Positions 15,147-22,912 of a stretch of DNA of 33,325 nucleotides are shown here, one piece after another. The stretch lies in the NCBI GenBank assembly GCA_028282325.1, contig JANQID010000069.1:1-33325 (forward strand). Reading direction: 5' to 3'. The DNA comes from Chloroflexaceae bacterium. Lineage in GTDB: Bacteria; Chloroflexota; Chloroflexia; Chloroflexales; Chloroflexaceae. Position 1 is the first letter of the stretch; each line of letters opens with the position of its first letter. The notes below the pieces were generated by a model, which worked only from the letters and a program-made list of their open reading frames with translations, made no database searches and had not been told where the DNA came from. The position numbers and the translations under genes are program-made.

Positions 15147-16118
15147 TTATCTATAAGGATCTGCCAGATGCTCCAGTCCATTCGTCGCGGCGATGCCGTA
15201 AGGCGCATACGCGACGAGCGCGGCCAACGCCGGGTCGTCGCGGTCGAAGATTGCCGGTCGACTCGAAACCAGCATCGGAACACCTAACGCACGCGTCCAC
15301 TCAACATCGTCGCGAGCCTCGGCAGGGCGCTCGCCGTCGCGGTCGGCGATGATGCTTTGCGTGCAGCGATCGAACGCCAGTCCGCGCCGGAGAATATCGA
15401 CGCTCTGCAAGCCGATGACCGCCGCCTCGACAGCCGGATCGGCCAGCAGGTTCCGTGTGGCGTCGTAGTCGGCGTCTGGAAGGGCGCGAATGTTGGCGAT
15501 GCCGCGCTGTTGCAACAGCGCTGTCGCCTGTTGCACGATCTCTGTGCGGCGGCGTTCGCCTGTAACAGCATAAATAGGAATGTAGCCCAGGTTGTCCCAC
15601 GGCGTAGCGGGCGGCGCCTCATTCGCGATCTGGAATGGATCGAAGTCCCAGCTTCGCACGCCATACCCGAACTGGATCCGGTTGTCGGCCCGGCGCAGCA
15701 CCGGCACGTTGCGGCGGCGCGCCTCGGCGAGCAACTGCACGGTCGCTACCGGCAGGGCGGCCTGACGGCGACGTTGTTGCATCTCCAAGAGCGGCGCATC
15801 CCGATCCCATTCTTCATCGCCGATGGCCTCCGCTGCGATTCCGGCGACGATATATGCAGCCAGTTCTTTGCCGATCTGGGGCATCGGCGTGGCGAAGGTA
15901 GCGCAGATGTCCACGCCGTCCGTATCCGCAGCGATGGTTACTTCCAGATAGGCGATAACCAGTCCGATGGATTGTGCGCCATCTTTGAGCGCCACTTTGA
16001 GGCGACGGCTGCGATCGCGGTCGCAGCGCGCCCGGAGCAAAACGCCTGGCTGCGGGCCAAAGACGTTCGGCCCGTCATAGGCCAGCAGCTGGGTAATCTC
16101 GATAACCGGCATGGACAT
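15147..16118 (-). CDS. Cyanophycin-synthetase-derived protein lacking the ATP-grasp domain and the Mur-ligase P-loop
   Basis: 323 residues from the ATG at 16118 (GGAG 9 nt upstream). Residues 1-153 follow the N-terminal part of cyanophycin synthetase (YDGPNVFGPQPGVLL, then VQLLAEARRRNVPVLR and IQFGYG, the point where ATP-grasp begins in CphA). The ATP-grasp domain is then absent. By residue 180 the sequence reads as the Mur-ligase domain: IPIYAVTGERRRTEI aligns with IPVIAVTGTNGKTTT, LADPAVEAAVIGLQSVDIL and RRGLAFDRC with CphA's R-P-EAAVLETARGGILREGLGFDRC region, and DRDDPALAALV with the later NADDPLV. The P-loop lysine and Thr residues are gone. Full CphA is about 870 residues, so this is a short form, free of stops, with no visible ATP-binding site. 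It cannot polymerise Asp-Arg. A binding or regulatory role is possible but unknown. Confidence 0.7.
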   Translation of the reverse strand: MSMPVIEITQLLAYDGPNVFGPQPGVLLRARCDRDRSRRLKVALKDGAQSIGLVIAYLEVTIAADTDGVDICATFATPMPQIGKELAAYIVAGIAAEAIGDEEWDRDAPLLEMQQRRRQAALPVATVQLLAEARRRNVPVLRRADNRIQFGYGVRSWDFDPFQIANEAPPATPWDNLGYIPIYAVTGERRRTEIVQQATALLQQRGIANIRALPDADYDATRNLLADPAVEAAVIGLQSVDILRRGLAFDRCTQSIIADRDGERPAEARDDVEWTRALGVPMLVSSRPAIFDRDDPALAALVAYAPYGIAATNGLEHLADPYR

Positions 16119-16170
16119 ACTGTCGCTCTCCAATATTCTCCAGTGGTTGTATCGTGCCAAATGCTCTGGC

Positions 16171-16176
16171 ATTATA
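16171..16176 (-). promoter_or_regulatory. -10 element (TATAAT) of the cyanophycin-synthetase-like gene in a 78-bp divergent region
   Basis: On the minus strand 16176-16171 is a perfect TATAAT, about 50 nt upstream of the ATG at 16118. The -35 region is not a good match. The same bases read on the plus strand give TTATAG, which with TTGTAT (16147-16152) could serve the methyltransferase. The two divergent genes therefore seem to share overlapping promoters. Confidence 0.4.
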
Positions 16177-16196
16177 GTTTGAATCATACAACAGCT

Positions 16197-16961
16197 ATGA
16201 CTCATACAGCGACCCGCCTCCAGGATTTGCACGCGCCGTTTGCGCCGTTGTTACGGATAGTGTTGGCGCAGGCCGCACTGCGCCGGGTCGATCGGGCGCT
16301 CGATCTCGCTTGCGGGCCGGGGTTAAAAACCGGCTGGCTTGCCGCTGCCTTGCAGCCGGGCGGGTGGGCGCTGGGCGTCGATGCGGATCGGCGGGCGTTG
16401 CACGAGGCATGCGCAATGACCGAAGACCGGCGTGTTGAATGGGCCGCGGGCGACGCACTCGCCCTGCCGCTGCGTGATGCGTGCGTCGATCTGTGCTGGT
16501 GCGTCGCCGCGCTGCACCAGTTCGCCGACCCGGCGCTCGCCCTGTGTGAGATGCGGCGGGTGATGCGGCGCGGCGGAACGCTCGTGGTTGCGACGGTTGA
16601 GCAGCTCTGGGTGCGGGCGCGTTCCTGGCCGCCCGATCTGAGTGCGGCGTTATCCGGCGCGCTTGCGGTGTCGGGCGGCGATCCAGGGTTGCTGCCGGCC
16701 GACGGATTGGCCGATGCGCTGATCGCTCGTCTGGCGACGGCGGGTTTCACGGCGATCCGGGCGCGTGCTTTTCTCCTCGACGCGACATTGATGCCCTGGG
16801 TGCAAGAGCTGACCCTGGCGGACTGGCCGCATCTGCGTACGCGCGTCGCCTCTCTGCTCGATGCTGTCATTCTCGAACGCTGCGATGCATATGCCGCTGC
16901 CGAGCCTGAACCGGTGATCGCGCCGGTTTTGCTGATTGCCAGTGCGCTAAAGGCCGAGTGA
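16197..16961 (+). CDS. Class I SAM-dependent methyltransferase (Methyltransf_11/UbiE-like)
   Basis: 254 residues starting MTHTATRLQDLHAPFAPL at 16197. The frame stays open a long way upstream, but that part is antisense to the preceding gene. The SAM-binding fold is plain: motif I ALDLACGPGLKTGWLA, the acidic end of strand 2 (GVDADRRAL), GDALALPLRDACVDLCW for motif II, and MRRVMRRGGTLVVATV for motif III. The C-terminal half (LLPADGLADALIARLATAGF onward) is typical of small-molecule methyltransferases in this group. The substrate is unknown. It is divergent from the cyanophycin-synthetase-like gene. The protein is cytoplasmic, with no membrane segments. Confidence 0.85.
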   Translation: MTHTATRLQDLHAPFAPLLRIVLAQAALRRVDRALDLACGPGLKTGWLAAALQPGGWALGVDADRRALHEACAMTEDRRVEWAAGDALALPLRDACVDLCWCVAALHQFADPALALCEMRRVMRRGGTLVVATVEQLWVRARSWPPDLSAALSGALAVSGGDPGLLPADGLADALIARLATAGFTAIRARAFLLDATLMPWVQELTLADWPHLRTRVASLLDAVILERCDAYAAAEPEPVIAPVLLIASALKAE

Positions 16962-16986
16962 CTTCGCTTCGTCCGGGTAGTTTCTC

Positions 16987-17016
16987 GTGAAAAATCAGAC
17001 ATAATTATGATATACT
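16987..17016 (+). promoter_or_regulatory. Possible promoter of the CHAT-SIR2 / STAND operon
   Basis: GTGAAA (16987-16992, four of six matches to TTGACA), an 18-bp spacer and TATACT (17011-17016) point toward the CHAT gene. The predicted start near 17022 would lie about 30 nt before the first ATG (17055). Confidence 0.4.
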
Positions 17017-17054
17017 GTAGAAGCCTGATGTAGCGCGAACGCACCTGTATTCCT

Positions 17055-19241
17055 ATGACAACGCTGCCGAGTCTGGCGATCAACGCCGAAGAGCAACGCG
17101 CTTATTTCTGTATCTCGATTGCCGCGAAAGAAGCCTCTATGACTGAATATGCCGATCTCGAACTGGGCATTCATCGCTGGGATGCCGAGAGCTACGCGAT
17201 TGAATTGCGCTTCACCCAACCCGATAGCGATGCCGATGTGCGTCTGGCGCGCGGCTCCACGCCCAGCCTGCTGCGGATTGATCCGGCGAAACTGCGTGAA
17301 TTGAGCATCGATAGCGCGGCCTACGGGCGCTATCTGGGCGAGTGTCTGTTTGCCGACGCCGAAGTGCGCACCCGTTTCGCGCAGGCCCGCGCCGCCAGCC
17401 AGTCGCTCGGCGCACCGCTACGGATGCGGCTGTTTATCGGGGCGAGCGCCGCCGAGTTGCATGCCATACGCTGGGAAACCTTGCACGACGACACGGGCGT
17501 GCCGTTGTTGATGAGCGAACACATCTTGTTCTCGCGCTACCTGACCAGCGGCGATTGGCAGCCGGTGCGCCTGCGGCCGCGCGGCTCGTTGCGCGCGCTG
17601 GCGCTGATCGCGAATCCTTCCGATCTCGGCGACTACCACCTCGGCGCGGTGGATGTGGCGGGCGAGTTGGAACGCGTGCGCGCCGGCCTCGGCGACATCG
17701 CGCTCACCACGCTGGCCGAATCGGGCCAGGCGACGCTCGACAACCTGCTGGCAGCGCTGCGTGAGGCCAACAACGCCGAGGAGCCGTACGACATTCTTTA
17801 CATCGTGGCCCACGGCGCGCTGGTAATGGGGGATAGCTGGCTCTGGCTGGAAAACGCCGACGGCAAGACGGCGCGGGTCGCGGGCAACGACCTGACGATG
17901 CGCCTGAGCGAGCTGCGCCAGCGCCCGCGGCTGGTGGCGCTGGCGGCGTGCCAGACATCCGGCAAAGGCGCCGAGACGCGCAGCGCCGATGAGGGCGCGC
18001 TGGCGGCGCTTGGCCCGCGCCTGGCGGAGGCGGGCATCCCGGCGGTGATCGCGATGCAGGGCAGCGTGTTTATGGACACGATCGCGACGTTTATGCCGGT
18101 CTTCTTCATCGAGTTGAGCCAGGATGGCCAGATCGACCGGGCGCTGGCGCTGGCGCGCGGCGCGGTGCGCGACCACGCCGACTATTGGATGCCCGTGCTG
18201 TTTATGCGACTCAGGAGCGGGCGGATCTGGTATGTGCCGGGCTTCGGCGAAGAGGGAGAATCTTTTGAAAAGTGGCCGGCGCTGGTGCGCAGCATTCAGC
18301 GTGGCCAATGCACACCGGTCATCGGCACGCATATGAGCGAGTCGTTTCTCGGCTCGTCGCGCGACATCGCCCAGAATTGGGCCGATACCTACAATTTCCC
18401 AATGGCACCGCACGAACGCGAGGATCTGCCGCAGGTGGCGCAATATCTTTCGGTCAATCAGGATTACCAATTTCCGCACGAAGAGTTAATCGAGCATTTG
18501 CACCGTGAAATGGCAAACCGCTACGGGAATGAGATTTCGCCCGAAGCGCGCGATGGGACGCTCGATGAGATGTTCGCCGCGGTGGGAACGCTCACCCGCG
18601 AGCGCAACCCGTCCGATCCGTTCAAAGTGCTGGCGGAATTGCCGTTGTCGATCTATGTGACGGCCAATGCGTCGAATCTGCTCACCGAAGCGCTGCGCGC
18701 GGCGGGCAAAGAACCGCAGGTTGAGTTATGTCGCTGGAACGAAGAGGTCGAGATGCTGCCCTCGATCTACGACGACGATCCCGACTATCAACCCGACGAG
18801 CAGCGCCCGCTGGTCTATCACCTGTTCGGCATATTCGAGCATCCCGAGTCGCTCGTGTTGACCGAAGATGACTACTTCGATTTCCTGATCGGCATCTCCG
18901 AGAACAAAGAGTTGATCCCGATCTCCGTACGCCAGGCGTTGGCCGACACCGCGCTGTTGTTCCTGGGCTTTCGCCTCGACGACTGGGGTTTCCGGGTACT
19001 CTTCCGTAGCTTGATGAGCCAGGAAGGGCGGCGGCGACGGCGCAAATACGCCCACGTCGCCGGGCAGATACTGCCTGAAGAAGGCCGCTTCCTGGAACCG
19101 GAGCGCGCCCGGCGCTACCTGGAGAATTATTTCGAGGACTCCGACATTAGTATCTTCTGGGGCAGCGCCGCCGATTTCACCCGTGAACTGCTGGAGCAGA
19201 TGAGCGCCGTGGCCGAGCGCCGCGGATCGCGACGACGCTGA
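17055..19241 (+). CDS. CHAT protease fused to a SIR2-like domain (double effector)
   Basis: 728 residues from ATG 17055. An ATG at 17139 (MTEYADLELGIH) is also likely, because the conserved part starts there. The N-terminal region is followed by a CHAT caspase-like domain with the catalytic dyad His253 in ILYIVAHGAL and Cys299 in VALAACQTSGKG. From residue 421 (PVIGTHMSESFLGS) to about 700 lies a SIR2-like domain of the defence type: IYVTANASNLLTEAL carries the Asn (N538) and LVYHLFGIFEHPESLVL the His (H589) at the positions used for NAD cleavage, followed by TEDDYFDFL and LLFLGFRLDDWGFRVLFR. The usual GAG motif reads IGTHMS here, so activity is uncertain. It precedes the STAND ATPase by 11 bp. 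Likely job: protein cleavage and/or NAD depletion when the STAND sensor fires. Confidence 0.87.
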   Translation: MTTLPSLAINAEEQRAYFCISIAAKEASMTEYADLELGIHRWDAESYAIELRFTQPDSDADVRLARGSTPSLLRIDPAKLRELSIDSAAYGRYLGECLFADAEVRTRFAQARAASQSLGAPLRMRLFIGASAAELHAIRWETLHDDTGVPLLMSEHILFSRYLTSGDWQPVRLRPRGSLRALALIANPSDLGDYHLGAVDVAGELERVRAGLGDIALTTLAESGQATLDNLLAALREANNAEEPYDILYIVAHGALVMGDSWLWLENADGKTARVAGNDLTMRLSELRQRPRLVALAACQTSGKGAETRSADEGALAALGPRLAEAGIPAVIAMQGSVFMDTIATFMPVFFIELSQDGQIDRALALARGAVRDHADYWMPVLFMRLRSGRIWYVPGFGEEGESFEKWPALVRSIQRGQCTPVIGTHMSESFLGSSRDIAQNWADTYNFPMAPHEREDLPQVAQYLSVNQDYQFPHEELIEHLHREMANRYGNEISPEARDGTLDEMFAAVGTLTRERNPSDPFKVLAELPLSIYVTANASNLLTEALRAAGKEPQVELCRWNEEVEMLPSIYDDDPDYQPDEQRPLVYHLFGIFEHPESLVLTEDDYFDFLIGISENKELIPISVRQALADTALLFLGFRLDDWGFRVLFRSLMSQEGRRRRRKYAHVAGQILPEEGRFLEPERARRYLENYFEDSDISIFWGSAADFTRELLEQMSAVAERRGSRRR

Positions 19242-19252
19242 GGTGCAAAGTG

Positions 19253-22200
19253 ATGCCAACACCGACGCCTGTACGCATCAATCCTTATGTCGGACCGCGT
19301 TCGTTTCAGTCGGGCGAGCACCTCTACGGACGTGATCGCGAGCTTCGGGATCTGATGGGGTTGCTGATCGCCGAGCGCATCGTGTTGCTGCATTCGCCGT
19401 CTGGGGCTGGCAAGACATCGCTCATTCAGGCGGCGCTCATTCCCGAGTTGACGAACAGCGATTTTGTGGTGCTGCCGACGTTGCGCGTAAGCCTTGAGCC
19501 GCCGTCGGGCGATGAGTGGGGGCTGACCGCGCAGGAGACGCCGAATCGCTTCATCCTCAGTCTGCTGCTCTCGCTTGAAGAGGGCGTGCCGGCGGATCAA
19601 CAGATGTCGCCGGCAGAGTTGGCCGCGCTCTCATTCGACGACTACCTGAAGCGCCGTATCGAGCAGATGGAGAATCGGCCCGACATTGTGCTGATTTTTG
19701 ATCAGTTCGAAGAAATCCTCACAATCGATCCGGTCAACCAGGCGGCGAAACACGCCTTTTTCGCCCAACTGGGCGCGGCGTTGCGCAATCGCCAGATCTG
19801 GGCGCTGTTTGCTATGCGCGATGACTATGTCGCCGGTCTTACGCCGTATGTGCGCCCGGTGCCGACCCGGTTTAATACGACGTTTCGCCTCGATCTGCTC
19901 GGTGTGGCGGCGGCGAGGGCGGCCATCCAGCAACCGGCGCACGCGCACGGCGTTGAGTTCGACCAGGCAGCGGCCACCCGTTTGATCGATGACCTGCGCC
20001 GAACGCAGGTGCAGCTCGCCGATGGCCGGGTTGAGACGCAACCGGGGCCGTATGTCGAGCCGGTGCAGCTTCAGGTGGTTTGCTATCGGCTCTGGGAAGG
20101 GCTCGCCGACGACGATGTCGAGATCGCGGTCGCGGACATTGAAGCGGTCGGTGATGTCGATCAAGCTCTGGCGGCATACTATGCCGAACGCGTTTGGAAG
20201 GTGACGCATCAAACCAGTGTGTCGGAACGGGCGATCCGTGAATGGTTCGACCGCCAATTGATCACGGCGCATGGGATCCGCGGTCAGGTGTTGCAGGGCG
20301 AGAACGCCAGCCAGGGCCTGGTCAACGCGGCGATCTTCCCGCTGATCGACGCTTACCTGGTGCGGGCCGAGAAACGGCGCGGCATGACCTGGTTTGAGCT
20401 GGCCCACGATCGACTGATCGCGCCGGTACGTACGAACAACGCGACCTGGTTTATGGGAAATCTGAGCGAGCTGCAACGCCGGGCCGATCTCTGGGAGCAA
20501 CAGGGGCGTCCCGACGGCTTGCTGCTGCGCGATGACGATCTTGCCGCCGCCGAGGAGTGGGCCGCCGCCAACGAGGCGATTCTGACAGAGATCGAGCGCG
20601 TATTCCTGGAGCGCTGCCGTGATATGCGCACCATCGTCGAGCGTTCGCGCCGCCAGGCCCGGCGCATTCGCGTTCTCGCGATCGGTGCGTCGATCCTCAG
20701 CGTGCTAGCGGTGATCGCGCTAATCGGCGCGCTGATCGGCTTCAGCCAGGCCGATCAGCAAAAGCAGATCGCGCAGCAAGAACGCGACACGGCGCGCCAG
20801 CAGACGAAGATCGCCGATGCGCGCGGATTCGCCGCCGCCGCGATCACGCAGCTTGACGGCGACCCGGAGCTGAGCTTGATCCTGGCTCGCGCGGCGGTCA
20901 AGGCGACAGACCCTGAGCTCGAAGCCGAATCGGCGGCGATCGAAGCGTTGAACCGCGCCTTCCAAGAGTCGCGCGTGCGCGAGACGTTTGTCCATCCCGA
21001 TACGATGTATGCCGTCGCCTACAGTCCCGATGATCGCTGGCTGGTGTCCGCAGGTTTCGAGGGCGTCGTCTATCTGCACAATATCGAGTCGGGCGAGACG
21101 CGCGAGCTTGAAGGGCATACCGATCTCGTCTTCAGGCTGGCGTTCAGCCCCGATGGGCGTTTACTGGCCACGGCCGGCTACGACGGCGCGGCGCGCGTCT
21201 GGGAGGCAGAATCCGGGGAGGCGCTCCACGTTTTGGAACATCCCGATAACACACCGGTGACGGCGATCGCATTTAGCGCTGATGGCCGCCGATTGGCGAC
21301 CGGCGACGCCTATGGCGTGCCGCGGGTCTGGAATCTCGGCGCCGAGCAATTCCGCGATCTGCCGCCCCATAACGATTCCGTCAACGGCGTGGCGTTTAGC
21401 CCCGATGGCCGGTTACTGGCGACGGCGGGAGCGGATTCGCGGGTGCGTCTATACGACCTGGACGCATATACAGTTGCGGAGGAAATCGACCACAACGCTC
21501 GGCTGTTCGGTCTCGCGTTTAGTCCCGACGGCGATCTGATCGCCCTTGCCGACAGTGCGAATCTTGTGCTGGTGTGGGAGCTTACAACCGACAAGCCGCT
21601 GCGCGCTCTGCGCGGCCACGGCAGCGTCGTTCAGGACATCGCTTTTGACCGAGGCGGGAATTTGCTCGCGACGGCCAGCGATGACGGAACCGCACGCATC
21701 TGGGATGTCAACAGCGACACGGAGATCGCGCAGTTGACCGGACACCAGGGCGGCGTCTGGGGCGTGGATTTCAGCAGGGACGCTTCGCGGGTCGTGACCG
21801 CCGGCAGTGATGGAACCGTGCGCATTTGGGATGCCACGCGGGCCTATCCATCCGAAGGATCGGCGCTGGCATTTAGCCCGAACGGCGAATTTGTCGCCGT
21901 CGGTGATCGTGGCGGCCGGGTACGCATGGTGGAAGTGGCAAGCGGCAAGGTCATCTGGTCAGAGCAAGCCGGCGGTCGGATCGAATCCGGCCTGGCGTTT
22001 AGCCCCGATGGTTCACTGGTAGCGGCGGGCGGCGACAATGGCGAGGTCACGATCTGGTACTCCGAAACGGGCGAGAGCGTTGAGACGTTGAAAGCCCATA
22101 TTCGCCGGGAAGGCGATGAGGAGCGACCATCCAGGATTTTTGACCTGGCGTTCAACTCGGACGGAACAACTCTCGCGACACTGGGCGGCGATTTCACAGT

Positions 22201-22843
22201 GCGCCTCTGGGATATATCTGCGTATGACGAGCCGGTCGCCGTTTTCGAATCGGAGAACCAGTTGTCGAGCCTCGCGTTTGCTCCGTCCGGAGATCGCATC
22301 GCGCTGATCGACGTTGCCGAAGGTCAGGTCATCTTGTGGGACTACGAAACCGATCAGACGCAAACGATCGCCGAAATATCGGATATTGTACGTATTGCCT
22401 ACAGCCCGGATGGCGCTATGCTGGCGGTCGCCGGTTTTGACGGCAACATCTTTTTGATCGATGCCGAAACGGGCGATGACCTGGGCGATCCGCTGAACCA
22501 CGGAAGCATCATTTCCGATATTGCATTCAATCAAGACGGATCGCTCCTGGCGTCGGCGGGCAGCGACAGCATGGTGAAGATCTGGGATGTCGCCGCCGCC
22601 GACATTGACTTGCGTCTGACCCACCCGGCCCAGGTTTCGGCGCTTGCGTTCAGCCCCGATGGCAGCTTTCTGGTGACGTTTGGCGCCGATGGGGTGATTC
22701 GCAATTTCCCGCTGGATCTGGATACGTTGCTTGCATTGGCGGCACAGCACATCACGCGTGACATCACCGCCGACGAGTGCGAACAGCTTTATCTGGAGGA
22801 TAGCGATCTCTGCGCTGCCGATAACGTCAGCGCAGAGGAATAA
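19253..22843 (+). CDS. Membrane-anchored nSTAND1-type ATPase with 14 WD40 repeats
   Basis: 1196 residues from ATG 19253 (GAGGTG 7 nt upstream; a GTG one codon earlier is possible). After the typical opener NPYVGPRSF and LYGRDRELRDL come Walker A SPSGAGKTS (Lys54) and Walker B IVLIFDQFEEIL (Asp150). The helical part ends with FELAHDRLIAPV. A membrane helix spans about 473-498. It is followed by a coiled coil and the helical linker common in STAND-WD40 proteins (LDGDPELSLILARAA). From residue 579 I count 14 WD40 repeats (AFSPDG…LATAG…VRIWD pattern), enough for two seven-bladed propellers. The tail ADECEQLYLED is usual for this group. As in other STAND proteins, ligand binding by the propellers should trigger ATP-dependent clustering and activate the upstream CHAT-SIR2 effector. 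The trigger is unknown. Confidence 0.93.
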   Translation: MPTPTPVRINPYVGPRSFQSGEHLYGRDRELRDLMGLLIAERIVLLHSPSGAGKTSLIQAALIPELTNSDFVVLPTLRVSLEPPSGDEWGLTAQETPNRFILSLLLSLEEGVPADQQMSPAELAALSFDDYLKRRIEQMENRPDIVLIFDQFEEILTIDPVNQAAKHAFFAQLGAALRNRQIWALFAMRDDYVAGLTPYVRPVPTRFNTTFRLDLLGVAAARAAIQQPAHAHGVEFDQAAATRLIDDLRRTQVQLADGRVETQPGPYVEPVQLQVVCYRLWEGLADDDVEIAVADIEAVGDVDQALAAYYAERVWKVTHQTSVSERAIREWFDRQLITAHGIRGQVLQGENASQGLVNAAIFPLIDAYLVRAEKRRGMTWFELAHDRLIAPVRTNNATWFMGNLSELQRRADLWEQQGRPDGLLLRDDDLAAAEEWAAANEAILTEIERVFLERCRDMRTIVERSRRQARRIRVLAIGASILSVLAVIALIGALIGFSQADQQKQIAQQERDTARQQTKIADARGFAAAAITQLDGDPELSLILARAAVKATDPELEAESAAIEALNRAFQESRVRETFVHPDTMYAVAYSPDDRWLVSAGFEGVVYLHNIESGETRELEGHTDLVFRLAFSPDGRLLATAGYDGAARVWEAESGEALHVLEHPDNTPVTAIAFSADGRRLATGDAYGVPRVWNLGAEQFRDLPPHNDSVNGVAFSPDGRLLATAGADSRVRLYDLDAYTVAEEIDHNARLFGLAFSPDGDLIALADSANLVLVWELTTDKPLRALRGHGSVVQDIAFDRGGNLLATASDDGTARIWDVNSDTEIAQLTGHQGGVWGVDFSRDASRVVTAGSDGTVRIWDATRAYPSEGSALAFSPNGEFVAVGDRGGRVRMVEVASGKVIWSEQAGGRIESGLAFSPDGSLVAAGGDNGEVTIWYSETGESVETLKAHIRREGDEERPSRIFDLAFNSDGTTLATLGGDFTVRLWDISAYDEPVAVFESENQLSSLAFAPSGDRIALIDVAEGQVILWDYETDQTQTIAEISDIVRIAYSPDGAMLAVAGFDGNIFLIDAETGDDLGDPLNHGSIISDIAFNQDGSLLASAGSDSMVKIWDVAAADIDLRLTHPAQVSALAFSPDGSFLVTFGADGVIRNFPLDLDTLLALAAQHITRDITADECEQLYLEDSDLCAADNVSAEE

Positions 22844-22912
22844 TGACAACAGAGGACTGCCAATCCTCCTCGTCTTTGCGCATCAGATTGGCATCGTGAG
22901 GGGGAAGAGGCA

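Noticed and set aside
15357-16196. 280-codon N-terminal extension of the methyltransferase frame
   Set aside because: It runs antisense through the cyanophycin-synthetase-like gene. The methyltransferase fold is complete from 16197.
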